Part shown: positions 45,326 to 53,722 of the stretch, piece by piece
How positions within the stretch are numbered: position 1 is the first letter of the stretch
Layout: each line of letters starts with the position of its first letter
Assembly: GCA_930989535.1 (NCBI GenBank)
Contig: CAKNLK010000003.1
Location: 1 to 64,000, forward strand
Length of the DNA: 64,000 nucleotides
Direction of reading: 5' to 3'
Source: an uncultured Clostridia bacterium
GTDB lineage: Bacteria; Bacillota; Clostridia; Christensenellales; Borkfalkiaceae
Notes under the pieces: generated by a model
The model's input: only the letters and a program-made list of their open reading frames with translations
Told to the model about the DNA's origin: nothing
Database searches by the model: none
Program-made: the position numbers and the translations under genes

Positions 45326-45354
45326 TTGACATTCCGGCGCAAAGGTATTATAAT
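45326..45354 (+). promoter_or_regulatory. Consensus sigma-A promoter of the YggS-sepF operon
   Basis: TTGACA, 17 bp, TATAAT, a perfect match; predicted start near 45361. Confidence 0.75.
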
Positions 45355-45402
45355 AGAAGTTGTATACGGCGGGTGCGGACAAACGCGCGGAGGTGGACTG
45401 CT

Positions 45403-46077
45403 TTGATAGCGGAAAACGTAAAAAAGACGCTCGCGGAGATTGCGGGCGGGAACAATTTGGGCGAAAAAATCACGCTCGTCGCCGCGACAAAGACGCGCAC
45501 GGCGGACGAAATCAACGAGGCAATCGAGGCGGGTATCACCGACATCGGCGAAAACAAGGTGCAGGAATTCACCGAAAAATTCGACCTCGTGCACGGCGCG
45601 AACCGCCATTTTATCGGGCATCTGCAGACGAACAAGGTCAAGTACCTCATCGGCAAAACCTACCTCATCCACTCGCTCGACCGCTTTGAGCTCGCGGACG
45701 AGATACAAAAGCGCGCCGAAAAGGTGGGCTGGGTTGCCGACTGCCTGTTGGAGGTGAACATCGGCAGCGAACTTTCCAAGAGCGGATTTTCGCGCGAGGA
45801 GGCGCTTTCCGCCTACGAAAAGATGCGCGCCTACCCCAACATCCGCATGCGCGGACTGATGGCAATGCTGCCCCTTTCGGACGATACGCAATATTTGCGC
45901 GAATTATGCTTGTCTATGCGGCAAATTTATGATACAATAAGAATAAGCGATACAAACGCGGCATATCTATCCATGGGGATGAGCGGAGACTGGCGGCTGT
46001 GCGCGGAGTGCGGCAGCAACATGATTCGCCTGGGCACGAGCCTGTTCGGGCCGCGCAATTACCCCGCGAAGGAATAA
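45403..46077 (+). CDS. YggS/YlmE-family pyridoxal-phosphate-binding protein
   Basis: 224 residues from a TTG start at 45403, chosen because GGAGGTGG lies six bases before it and family proteins begin at this point; the open frame starts ten codons earlier without a ribosome site. Alanine-racemase-like barrel: LVAATKTR holds the PLP Lys, followed by GENKVQEF, HFIGHLQTNK, RMRGLMAM and SMGMSGDW near the end. The family maintains vitamin B6 and amino/keto-acid balance. Upstream of sepF by 30 bp, as in the ylmE-sepF arrangement of Bacillota. Confidence 0.92.
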   Translation: MIAENVKKTLAEIAGGNNLGEKITLVAATKTRTADEINEAIEAGITDIGENKVQEFTEKFDLVHGANRHFIGHLQTNKVKYLIGKTYLIHSLDRFELADEIQKRAEKVGWVADCLLEVNIGSELSKSGFSREEALSAYEKMRAYPNIRMRGLMAMLPLSDDTQYLRELCLSMRQIYDTIRISDTNAAYLSMGMSGDWRLCAECGSNMIRLGTSLFGPRNYPAKE

Positions 46078-46107
46078 TTCTGCAAAAAACGATACGGGAG
46101 GGAGCGC

Positions 46108-46434
46108 ATGGGGCTGTTCGACAACTTCAAAGAAAAGAACGGCGCAAAGCGGCGCCCGATTCCCGGAGAAATACCCGAGCGGCGCTCCTATACGGGCGCG
46201 GACGGCAAGCCGATGCAGATACGCCACCCCCGTTCCTTTGCCGACGTGGAGGAAATCATCGACCGCCTGAAGGATAACCTGACGGTAATCGTGTACCTGA
46301 ACGAACTTTCGGCAAGCACCGCGGAGCGCGTGACGGACATTTTGAGCGGCGCGATTTACGCTCTGGGCGGCGGCATGGCGCAGCTGCAGAAGGATATGTT
46401 CATCTTTACCCCCGACGGCGTGGACACGCAATAG
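46108..46434 (+). CDS. sepF: Cell division protein SepF
   Basis: 108 residues. An N-terminal amphipathic helix (MGLFDNFKEKNG) for membrane binding and the C-terminal SepF core: PRSFADVEEIIDRLKDN, VIVYLNEL, RVTDILSGAIYALGGGM and FIFTP. SepF tethers FtsZ to the membrane. Shorter than the roughly 150-residue Bacillus protein because the linker is only about 25 residues. GGGAGGGAG lies upstream. Confidence 0.93.
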   Translation: MGLFDNFKEKNGAKRRPIPGEIPERRSYTGADGKPMQIRHPRSFADVEEIIDRLKDNLTVIVYLNELSASTAERVTDILSGAIYALGGGMAQLQKDMFIFTPDGVDTQ

Positions 46435-46566
46435 AGCGGCGCAAACGGGACGCACAGCAAACCCGCTACCGCACAAACTTTTGCCGGCCGCGGCGGAAAC
46501 AGAATTTTGAATTTCATTTTACAGAGCGTTCCTATGGGAACGCCGTCAAGATAATAGCTAAACCGG

Positions 46567-46598
46567 GAAAAGCGGGCAGATTCTTCTGCCCGCTTTTC
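46567..46598. terminator. Bidirectional terminator
   Basis: GAAAAGCGGGCAGA/TCTGCCCGCTTTTC around TTCT; T-runs form part of both arms. Probably ends the YggS-sepF transcript. Confidence 0.65.
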
Positions 46599-46665
46599 TC
46601 CGCCCCTTTATTCACGGAAAATCTCTCTGCCCGTGATTTTCCGTGAGTGTTTGGTTTTATCTTTA

Positions 46666-46797
46666 TTATAATCAAATGCGCGTTTCAAAGCCGCGCCTTT
46701 GAAAAAGCGCACTCAATTTGGCGAATGCTTTCGCCTTTTGCGGAAAGAGTGAATTTGCGGCATTTTATAATATGTGTGCCCTTAAAAATGCCGCAAA
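46666..46797 (+). repeat. Structured intergenic element, copy D
   Basis: P1 TTTCAAAG/CTTTGAAA (46683-46690/46697-46704) loop CCGCGC; block AGCGCACTCAATTTG; P2 outer CACTC/GAGTG (46710-46714/46747-46751), inner GGCGAA/TTCGCC (46720-46725/46730-46735); P3 TTTGCGGCATTTT/AAAATGCCGCAAA (46754-46766/46785-46797) with TATAAT at 46766-46771. Confidence 0.7.
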
Positions 46798-46848
46798 GAG
46801 AGAAAATCCCGCCGTTCGGCTTACGCCGACGGCGGGTTGTCTTTTAAC

Positions 46849-46890
46849 TCACGGAAAATCGCAGGCGACAGCTCGCCGAGATTTTCGTGA
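46849..46890 (+). repeat. 42-bp hairpin, copy 2
   Basis: Identical to 35867-35908 at 39 of 42 positions; two of the three differences restore pairing (T-A instead of C-G). Confidence 0.7.
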
Positions 46891-46896
46891 ATCAAC

Positions 46897-47436
46897 TCAC
46901 TTCTCGTATACGCTCCTCTTCAGCACGCCTATGTACGGGAGATTGCGGTAGCGCTCGGCGTAGTCCAAGCCGAAGCCGACGACGAATTCGTCCTCGCAGT
47001 CGAACCCCTTGTAGTCCGCCTCGATGGGCACCACGCGGCGGCTGTACTTATCCAGAAGGGCGCAGATTTTGACCGATTCGGGCTTGCGCGCGTACAGGTT
47101 GCGCTTCAGATAGGAAAGGGTATAGCCCGAGTCGATGATGTCCTCGACGATGATGACGTCCTTGCCCTCGATTTTGCGGTCGAGGTCTTTGATGAGCTTG
47201 ACCTCGCCCGAGGACTTGGCGCCCGAACCGTAGGAGGAAATGGCGATGAAGTCCATCTCCACGGGGATGGTCATGGCGCGCAGGAGGTCGGCATAGAACA
47301 TGACGCTCCCCTTTAAGATGCCCACCATCAGCGGGGTTTTGCCCGCGTACTCCTTGTCGAGCTGGGCCGCGAGCTCGCCGATGCGCGCCGCGATCTGCTC
47401 CTTGGTAAACATGATGCTCTCTACGTCCTGATGCAT
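46897..47436 (-). CDS. hpt: Hypoxanthine phosphoribosyltransferase
   Basis: 179 residues; start at 47436 chosen for AAGGAG seven bases upstream. Purine salvage. The PRPP motif VIIVEDIIDSGYTL, plus VGILKGSVMFYADL and the flexible-loop SSYGSGAKSSGEV, are all present. Begins two bases after the tilS stop; the tilS-hpt pair is conserved in many Bacillota. Confidence 0.94.
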   Translation of the reverse strand: MHQDVESIMFTKEQIAARIGELAAQLDKEYAGKTPLMVGILKGSVMFYADLLRAMTIPVEMDFIAISSYGSGAKSSGEVKLIKDLDRKIEGKDVIIVEDIIDSGYTLSYLKRNLYARKPESVKICALLDKYSRRVVPIEADYKGFDCEDEFVVGFGLDYAERYRNLPYIGVLKRSVYEK

Positions 47437-47438
47437 TT

Positions 47439-48818
47439 TTATTCTCCTTTTTCTGTCAGTAATATGGTATAGACGTCGGCGTTTTCGCCGATTTTCACCT
47501 TTTCGGAAATTTCCACGCCGCACACGGCGAACACCTCTTTGCCGCAGGCGACGAGCGGAATGCCGCCCCGCAGCCGCTGCGGGATCTTTTCGTCGATGAA
47601 ATACTCCTTCAGTTTTTTCGTGCCCGAGCCGAATTTTTGGAACACGTCCCCCTCTTTTCGGGTACGAAGGACGCAGTTTTCGGGCAGGCGTGCGCCGTCG
47701 ATATACAGCGTGCGGCGAAGCGATGAGGATTCGGCGGGATGCTTCCCCTGAACGACGCGCACGCAGAGCTTGCCGAACGCGAACTCCCCCTCGCCGAAGG
47801 GATATTCGGGCGCGGTTCGGGGCGGCTCTTTCCTGTAAAAGGAAACGGCTCCGTACTCGCGGCGGGCGACGATGCCCTGCGGCAGATCGGCCGCCTTGCC
47901 GTTTTCGCCCTCCGCGATATCGCAGATATCGCGCAGGTTCTGCAATGTATAGTCCTTTTCTACCCCGAAATGCCGCAAGGCGAGCACGCACGCGCGCAGA
48001 AACAGCGGCTTGGGCGCATTTTCCGAAACGAAGCACACCTCGCCCGCCGTAAAATATTCTTCCGCCAATGTGTACAGGAACTCGTCGTCCTCGCGGGCGG
48101 CGCGGGAAAAATTGTACAGCGCCTTATCGAGCGCGGGGAAACGTTCGCGCGCGGGCGCGAGCACCTCCCGCCGCAGAAAGTTGCGGGTGTAGGAAGAGTC
48201 GGCATTGCTCTCGTCCTCCCGCCATTCGAGCTTGTTTTCGCGCAGACAGGCGAGGATCTCCGATTTCGGAACGCTGAGCAGCGGGCGGATGATGCCCTTG
48301 CCGCGCAGGATGTCCGCATCCTCGGCGCGCGTTTCGGGCGAAATTGCCGCCGCAAGCTCCCGGGCGTTTACAAATCCGCGGATGCCGCCCGCGCCCGTGA
48401 GCGCGCTGCCGCGGAATAAATTGAAGAGAACGCTCTCCGCATTGTCGCCCGCGTGGTGGGCGGTGGCGATATAGTCCGCCTTATCCTGCCGCAAAATATC
48501 CAGGAAGATGCGGTAGCGGACGGCGCGCGCCGCCGCCTCCGCGCTCATGCCCCACTCTTCGGCGAGGCGGGGAACATTCTCCGAATAGCAGTAGAGCGGG
48601 ATATTCTCCCGTTCGCACAGCTTTTTGACGAATTCGGTGTCGGCGCGCGAACTTTCGCCGCGGATGCCGTGCTCCACGTTGATTGCCGAAAGCGACATGT
48701 TCCACTCCCCCGCCCTCTCTTGGAGCGCGTAGAAAAGGGCGACCGAATCGCCGCCGCCCGACAGGGCGACGCAGATGCGCTTGTTCCGATAGGTTTTCGG
48801 GGAGAGGGAAAGCTTCAT
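47439..48818 (-). CDS. tilS: tRNA(Ile)-lysidine synthase
   Basis: 459 residues. Converts C34 of the CAT-anticodon tRNA-Ile to lysidine with ATP. N-type ATP-binding loop ALSGGGDSVAL, then VEHGIRGESSRADTEFV and YIATAHHAGDNAESVLFNL, then GIRG with RPLLSV; the C-terminal TilS substrate domain ends at the tail. The start at 48818 is six bases after a -10 box and has no Shine-Dalgarno, so the message may be leaderless. Confidence 0.93.
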   Translation of the reverse strand: MKLSLSPKTYRNKRICVALSGGGDSVALFYALQERAGEWNMSLSAINVEHGIRGESSRADTEFVKKLCERENIPLYCYSENVPRLAEEWGMSAEAAARAVRYRIFLDILRQDKADYIATAHHAGDNAESVLFNLFRGSALTGAGGIRGFVNARELAAAISPETRAEDADILRGKGIIRPLLSVPKSEILACLRENKLEWREDESNADSSYTRNFLRREVLAPARERFPALDKALYNFSRAAREDDEFLYTLAEEYFTAGEVCFVSENAPKPLFLRACVLALRHFGVEKDYTLQNLRDICDIAEGENGKAADLPQGIVARREYGAVSFYRKEPPRTAPEYPFGEGEFAFGKLCVRVVQGKHPAESSSLRRTLYIDGARLPENCVLRTRKEGDVFQKFGSGTKKLKEYFIDEKIPQRLRGGIPLVACGKEVFAVCGVEISEKVKIGENADVYTILLTEKGE

Positions 48819-48824
48819 GCCAAC

Positions 48825-48853
48825 AGTATAAACCAAAAATGCGGAAAAAGCAA
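48825..48853 (-). promoter_or_regulatory. Sigma-A promoter of tilS-hpt with leaderless geometry
   Basis: On the minus strand TTGCTT, 17 bp, TATACT; exactly six bases then lead to the ATG. Confidence 0.55.
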
Positions 48854-48977
48854 TCGCTTTTCCGCAAAAGCGGCGCCGCGCGGGGATAAATACGGGTTCG
48901 GCGCCAAAAAGGGCGCCGGAGCGGAGCTGCGGGCGCCAAATGCAAAAACCGCACACCGCGCGCGGGCGGTTCGGCAA

Positions 48978-50291
48978 TTACCGCAGCGGTTCGTAGTGCG
49001 GCAGGTGCGCGCGCTTGTACAGCGGCTCTGGCAGGGGCAGGCGGCGCGGCTTTCTTTGCAGGCGGTGCAGAATTTTGGCGGCGACGTCTTCGCGCACCTT
49101 TTGGTCGTACACCGATTTGCCGAAGTTGAACAGGTACGCCGCCACGCACACGATTGCCATGTACGGCAGAGCGTTCGTGCCGAACAGCTCGCAGCCGAGG
49201 ATGACGGGCGCGATGAGTGTGTTGGTCGCCGCGCCGAACACGGCGGCATAGCCGAGGCACGCCGCGGCCTCCGGCGGCAGGCCCAGAGCGCCGCCCAAAA
49301 CCGCGCCGAGGCAGGCGCCCGCCGCGAACAGCGTGGTCACCTCGCCGCCCAAAAAGCCGACGGAGAGGAACGCGGCGGTGAAGAGCATCTTCACGAGCCA
49401 ATCGTACCAGTACACCTGCCCGCCCGAAACGGCGAAGCCGATGAGGTTGGTGCCGAGCCCCGAATACCTGCCCTCCGACATATAGAGCAGGCAGGAAAGC
49501 AGCACTGCGCCGAAAAAGGCGCGGACGTATGCGTTTTTTAAGGACGCGCGCAAAAATTTGCCGATATATTCGCGCGCGATGCAGAAGAACAGCCCCGCCA
49601 GGCCGCACGCCGCGCCGAGCGCGATGAGGCGCAAATTGAGGGGCAGAGACAGCGAAGCGGAAAAAACAAATTCCGCCGTAAAATGCTCCAGTCCGCACAG
49701 CCCCGCCGTAAAGTAGGAGGCGTAGGAGGCGAAGAAGGAGGCGATGAGCGCGCGCAGGTGCAGGCCGCCGACGACGGTAACTTCCAGCGCAAAGAACAGC
49801 GCACAGGCGGGCGTGCCGAACAGGGCGGAAAAGCCCGCCGCCATGCCCGCGACGAGCAGAATTTTATCCGCGTTTTTGATGGGGATGCGTCGGCCGATGT
49901 TGCAGCCGATGGCGGCGCCGATCTGGATGCCGGCGCCCTCCCTGCCCACGCTCGCGCAGAAGAGGTGCGCCGTCCACCCGCCCGCGTATTGGAAAAAGGC
50001 GCTGCGCAGGGGGAAGCGCTGTTTTTCGCCGCGGCTGACCTGAAATACGCCGCGCATATCCGACGCGGAATTGCCCCAGCGGCGGAGCATAAAGGCGGTC
50101 AGAATGCCGACGGCGGGCAAAAACCACACATACAGCCCGAAGTGCTCCATGCCGAAGGAGCTGAAAAAATCGACTCCCCTGCCGAAGATGCCGCCCGCCG
50201 CGCCGACGCCCAGCCCCACCGCTGTGCCGAGCAGTGCGTAGATAAAGGGCTGAAGCCCGAGCGCTATCTCCTTTTTAACGACTTTGTTCAT
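48978..50291 (-). CDS. CLC-family antiporter, possibly fluoride-type (CLC-F)
   Basis: 437 residues with about ten or more membrane segments; start at 50291 (AGGGAAAGAG upstream). The first selectivity motif reads GREGAGIQIG and the later one GFLGGEVTTLF, where chloride-type CLCs have GIFAP. GGEVT is the pattern of the fluoride/proton subgroup, so fluoride export is suggested (inference). No CBS domains. The leader is only about 25 nt and holds no fluoride riboswitch. Confidence 0.82.
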   Translation of the reverse strand: MNKVVKKEIALGLQPFIYALLGTAVGLGVGAAGGIFGRGVDFFSSFGMEHFGLYVWFLPAVGILTAFMLRRWGNSASDMRGVFQVSRGEKQRFPLRSAFFQYAGGWTAHLFCASVGREGAGIQIGAAIGCNIGRRIPIKNADKILLVAGMAAGFSALFGTPACALFFALEVTVVGGLHLRALIASFFASYASYFTAGLCGLEHFTAEFVFSASLSLPLNLRLIALGAACGLAGLFFCIAREYIGKFLRASLKNAYVRAFFGAVLLSCLLYMSEGRYSGLGTNLIGFAVSGGQVYWYDWLVKMLFTAAFLSVGFLGGEVTTLFAAGACLGAVLGGALGLPPEAAACLGYAAVFGAATNTLIAPVILGCELFGTNALPYMAIVCVAAYLFNFGKSVYDQKVREDVAAKILHRLQRKPRRLPLPEPLYKRAHLPHYEPLR

Positions 50292-50320
50292 ATCTCTTTC
50301 CCTTCCGAAAATCATTCCCT

Positions 50321-50349
50321 ATTGTATACGATTCGCATGCAAAAAGCAA
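50321..50349 (-). promoter_or_regulatory. Sigma-A promoter of the CLC gene
   Basis: On the minus strand TTGCTT, 17 bp, TACAAT. Confidence 0.5.
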
Positions 50350-50413
50350 GTTATTCCGCGGGCGGCGGGCGCCGCGCTGAAAAAATTTTCGGGCGCAGAA
50401 TGGGAGCTTTTTA

Positions 50414-50442
50414 TTGCATATCCGCGCAGTCTATGGTATACT
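50414..50442 (+). promoter_or_regulatory. Sigma-A promoter of the ROK kinase gene
   Basis: TTGCAT, 17 bp, TATACT; leader about 93 nt, GC-rich. Confidence 0.55.
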
Positions 50443-50541
50443 TAAACTATATCGGCCGAAAATTGCAGGCGCACCCGGCAGCCCGTACGGCGGGCGCCGC
50501 GCTCGCGCGGAAGCGCCGGAAAAGGAACGGAGGAACGGAAA

Positions 50542-51498
50542 ATGAATTACTATGCGGGCATCGATTTGGGCGGCACATTCGTAAAATGCGGCATTATCGA
50601 CGAGGTCGGCAACATTCTCATCAAGGGCAAAATACCGACGGGCGCGGGGCGGCCGTATGCGGAAATCGCCGCCGACATGGCGCGGCTCGTTACCGACCTT
50701 GCCGAAAGGGCGGGCATCTCCCCCGCCGACATCAAGGCGGCAGGCGTCGGCTCGCCCGGCATTGCCGACAGCAAAAACGGAGTTATCGTGTACAGCTGCA
50801 ACCTCAATTGGGATAAAGTTCCGCTGAGCAAAGAGATGCAAAAACACCTCGGCGTTCCCGTATTTGTGACCAACGACGCAAACGCGGCGGCGCTGGGCGA
50901 GAGCTTTGCCGGCGCGGCAAAAAATTATCCGAGCAGCATCTTCATCACCCTCGGCACGGGGGTGGGCGGCGGCATCATCCTCGACGGCGTTCTGTTCGAA
51001 GGGAATCGCTCGGCGGGCGCGGAAATCGGGCACATGGTCATCCGCGCGGGCGGCGAAAAGTGCGCCTGCGGGCGCAGGGGGTGCTTCGAAGCGTACGCCT
51101 CCGCGACGGCGCTCATACGCCAGACCAAGCGCGCCATGGACAAGGACAGGGCGTCGCAGCTTTGGAAAATTTGCCCGAATTTGGAGGACGTAGACGGAAA
51201 AACGGCGTTCGACGGCCTGCGCGCGGGGGATAAAACGGCGGAAAAGGTCGTCAAAAATTACATATCCTACCTCGCGGAGGGAATCGCGAACCTGGCGAAC
51301 ATCTTCCGCCCCAACGCGGTGGTGCTCGGCGGCGGCGTGTGCGCGGAGGGAGACACCCTGCTCGTACCCCTGCGCCGCAAGGTAAACCGCCTGCTGTACG
51401 GCGGAACCAAGTATGCGCCCGTCGTTCTGACGGTTGCAACGCTCGGCAACGATGCGGGGCTCGTCGGCGCGGCGCGCTTTGCCATGCAGAACTGCTGA
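50542..51498 (+). CDS. glcK: ROK-family glucokinase
   Basis: 318 residues. Phosphate-binding start YAGIDLGGTFVKCG, sugar-binding TNDANAAALGE and EIGHMV, and the ROK zinc motif CACGRRGCFE, then LGGGVCAEG. Phosphorylates glucose, fitting the maltodextrin enzymes elsewhere in the window. No N-terminal DNA-binding domain, so a kinase rather than a ROK repressor. GGAGG lies upstream. Single-gene unit with its own terminator. Confidence 0.9.
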   Translation: MNYYAGIDLGGTFVKCGIIDEVGNILIKGKIPTGAGRPYAEIAADMARLVTDLAERAGISPADIKAAGVGSPGIADSKNGVIVYSCNLNWDKVPLSKEMQKHLGVPVFVTNDANAAALGESFAGAAKNYPSSIFITLGTGVGGGIILDGVLFEGNRSAGAEIGHMVIRAGGEKCACGRRGCFEAYASATALIRQTKRAMDKDRASQLWKICPNLEDVDGKTAFDGLRAGDKTAEKVVKNYISYLAEGIANLANIFRPNAVVLGGGVCAEGDTLLVPLRRKVNRLLYGGTKYAPVVLTVATLGNDAGLVGAARFAMQNC

Positions 51499-51540
51499 AA
51501 AGCGCATAATTTTTCAAAACGTATTTAATAATTCGTAACG

Positions 51541-51573
51541 CAAAGGCGCACCCGTGCGAGTGCGCCTTTTTTA
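51541..51573 (+). terminator. Terminator of glcK
   Basis: AAGGCGCAC/GTGCGCCTT-type hairpin followed by TTTTTTATTTTTTT. Confidence 0.88.
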
Positions 51574-51592
51574 TTTTTTTATCGATGTTTTT

Positions 51593-52069
51593 CTATTCAT
51601 TTTCGCCCGATGTGAGCGGCGCGAACCTCGCGCCGACGAACGCCGCCAAACTCTGCGGCGAGAGGCGCATCTGGTGCCCCACCCTGCCCGCACTGACGTA
51701 AATTTCCTCGAAAGTCTGCGCGCTTTCGTCGATAAAGGTGCGGAAGCGCTTTTTCATGCCCACGGGCGAGCACCCGCCGTGAATATAGCCGGTGAGCGGC
51801 TCGAGCTCCTTTTGCTTAATCATGGCGACCGACTTGGCGCCCGCCGCCTTTGCCGCCAGCTTTAAATCGAGCGAGGCGCACACGGGTACGCAGAACACGA
51901 AATGCTCCCCCTTATCCGACACCGTGACCAGCGTTTTGAACACGCGGTGCACGTCCTCCCCCAGCTGCTCGGTGACGAGCATGCCGTCGGTAATTTCGGG
52001 CGGGTAGGTAAAGGGGGTATAAGGTATCTTTTTCGCGTCCAGAAGGCGCATGGCGTTCGTTTTATCCAT
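51593..52069 (-). CDS. ybaK: Cys-tRNA(Pro) deacylase, YbaK type
   Basis: 158 residues; start at 52069 chosen for ACGGAG upstream. Hydrolyses mischarged Cys-tRNA(Pro). YbaK/EbsC fold motifs: TPFTYPP, VFKTLVTV, FVFCVPVCASLDLKLAAKA, GYIHGGCSPVGMKK (substrate loop) and the FIDESA strand. Length is normal for the family. Confidence 0.9.
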   Translation of the reverse strand: MDKTNAMRLLDAKKIPYTPFTYPPEITDGMLVTEQLGEDVHRVFKTLVTVSDKGEHFVFCVPVCASLDLKLAAKAAGAKSVAMIKQKELEPLTGYIHGGCSPVGMKKRFRTFIDESAQTFEEIYVSAGRVGHQMRLSPQSLAAFVGARFAPLTSGENE

Positions 52070-52094
52070 ATCATTCTCCGTATGATTTTCCACT

Positions 52095-52124
52095 ATTATA
52101 CACCATATCGGCGCAAATATCCAA
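52095..52124 (-). promoter_or_regulatory. Sigma-A promoter of ybaK
   Basis: On the minus strand TTGGAT, 18 bp, TATAAT. Confidence 0.45.
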
Positions 52125-52175
52125 TAAAAAGTGCGGCAAAATACAAAAATTTGCGCCGCGGCGGACGGAGAAGCA

Positions 52176-52204
52176 TTGACATTTTCCGCGCAAATTGCTA
52201 TGAT
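52176..52204 (+). promoter_or_regulatory. Sigma-A promoter of the MATE gene
   Basis: TTGACA, 17 bp, TATGAT. Confidence 0.65.
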
Positions 52205-52251
52205 AGGCGGGCACGCAAAAAAGTAAGAATTTCGCTTTCGGAGAGAGTAGG

Positions 52252-53628
52252 ATGAAGGCGCTCGATTTAGGCAGCCCGCGGGTGCTGCCCACCGTTTTGA
52301 AACTTGTGATTCCCGCGATGATTGCGCAGTTTATCAATGTTTTGTATTCCATCGTCGACCGCATGTACGTCGGCAACATCGCGGGCATCGGCGATACAGC
52401 GCTCGCCGCCGTGGGCGTTTGCGCGCCGGTAACGACGCTCATATCCTCCTTCGCCTTCCTCATCGGCACGGGCGGCGCGCCGCTGTTTGCGATGGCGCTC
52501 GGCGAGGGAAAGGAGGATAACTCCAAAAAAATCCTCACCAACGCGCTGTATTCGCTCGCCGCGCTCGCGCTCATTGTGACGGCGCTCGTATTCGCATTGC
52601 ACCGGCCGCTCCTGAACACCTTCGGCGCGAGCGAAACGACCTTTGCCTACGCGAAGCAGTACCTCTTAATCTACACGGCGGGGGCGGTTTTTTCCATCAC
52701 GGCGACGGGGCTGAACCAGTACATCACCGCGCAGGGGTATTCGGGCATGGGGATGCTGACCACCGTAATCGGCGCGGCGGCGAACATCGCGCTCGACCCG
52801 CTGTTCATCTTCGTTTTCCGCATGGACGTGGCGGGCGCGGCGCTGGCGACCGTCCTGTCGCAGTTTTTATCCTTCGCGTTCGTCATAACCTTTCTGCTGT
52901 GGAAGAATACGAAGATTCGCCTCGCCCTCGGCAAATGCGACTTTAAGCTCATCGGAAAAATTATCAAACTCGGCATTTCCCCCTTTCTCATTATGGCGAC
53001 GGACAGCGCCATCATCATCGTATCGAACGCAATTTTGCAGGCGCGCGGGGGCGCGGAGGGGGATTTGTGGATTACCGTTTCGACAATCGTGCAGGCGTTT
53101 TTCCAGCTCATCACCATGCCGATGATGGGCATCAGCACCGGCTCGCAGCCCGTTATAAGCTACAACTACGGCGCGAAGAACACGGCGCTCATCAAACGGG
53201 CGGAAAAGTACATCGTGGGGCTGTGCCTGCTGTTCACGACGGCGATGACCGTTCTATCCCTGTTCGCGGCGGGCCCCTTCGTTTCGCTGTTCACCTCGAA
53301 CGCGGAAATCGCCGAACGCAGCGTTTGGGGCATCCGCGTGTTCATGCTCGGCGTGATCCCCCTCTCCTTCCAGTACGCATTCGTGGACGGGCTGACCGCG
53401 CTCGGGCAGCCGCAGTACGCCATCACCCTGTCGCTGACGCGCAAGCTCGTCGTGTTCCTCGGCTGCCTCATCGTATTGCCCGTCTTTTGGGGCGCGCAGG
53501 CGGTGTTCTTTGCCGAGCCCGCCGCGGACATCTTTTCCGCAATTCTGAGCACCGTCCTCTTTTTAATCGTATTCCCGAAGATATTGAAAAAGAGGGAGGC
53601 CGCGCCGCCCGCACCGCAGCAGCAATAA
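52252..53628 (+). CDS. MATE-family multidrug efflux transporter
   Basis: 458 residues, twelve predicted membrane segments in two halves. N-terminal VLKLVIPAMIAQFINVLYSIVD (shortened here to its conserved core PAMIAQF) and VDRMYVGNI, with GTGGAPLFAMALG and the second-half QPVISYNYGA, are typical of MATE/DinF proteins of Bacillota. Exports cationic compounds with Na+ or H+; substrate unknown. GGAGAGAGTAGG lies before the start. Confidence 0.9.
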   Translation: MKALDLGSPRVLPTVLKLVIPAMIAQFINVLYSIVDRMYVGNIAGIGDTALAAVGVCAPVTTLISSFAFLIGTGGAPLFAMALGEGKEDNSKKILTNALYSLAALALIVTALVFALHRPLLNTFGASETTFAYAKQYLLIYTAGAVFSITATGLNQYITAQGYSGMGMLTTVIGAAANIALDPLFIFVFRMDVAGAALATVLSQFLSFAFVITFLLWKNTKIRLALGKCDFKLIGKIIKLGISPFLIMATDSAIIIVSNAILQARGGAEGDLWITVSTIVQAFFQLITMPMMGISTGSQPVISYNYGAKNTALIKRAEKYIVGLCLLFTTAMTVLSLFAAGPFVSLFTSNAEIAERSVWGIRVFMLGVIPLSFQYAFVDGLTALGQPQYAITLSLTRKLVVFLGCLIVLPVFWGAQAVFFAEPAADIFSAILSTVLFLIVFPKILKKREAAPPAPQQQ

Positions 53629-53644
53629 AACGATAAAAACAAAA

Positions 53645-53679
53645 AAACGGAGCGATCTCGATTAGAGGTTGCTCCGTTT
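53645..53679 (+). terminator. Terminator after the MATE gene
   Basis: AAACGGAGC/GCTCCGTTT stem with a 17-nt interior; T-run weak on the plus strand, A-run upstream suggests function on the minus strand too. Confidence 0.6.
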
Positions 53680-53722
53680 GCGTTAAAAGGATATTCCGTC
53701 GAATTACATTTGATTGCCGCCC

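Larger units (their letters stand above)
46435..46896. other. 462-bp hairpin-rich region between convergent genes
   Basis: No gene seen. Contains a GAAAAGCGGGCAGA/TCTGCCCGCTTTTC terminator (46567-46598), a TTCACGGAAAATC hairpin (46611-46646), element copy D (46666-46797), CCCGCCG/CGGCGGG (46808-46835) and the 42-bp hairpin copy 2 (46849-46890). Confidence 0.7.

Noticed and set aside
50292-50320. Fluoride riboswitch before the CLC gene
   Set aside because: The leader is too short and contains none of the conserved riboswitch segments.
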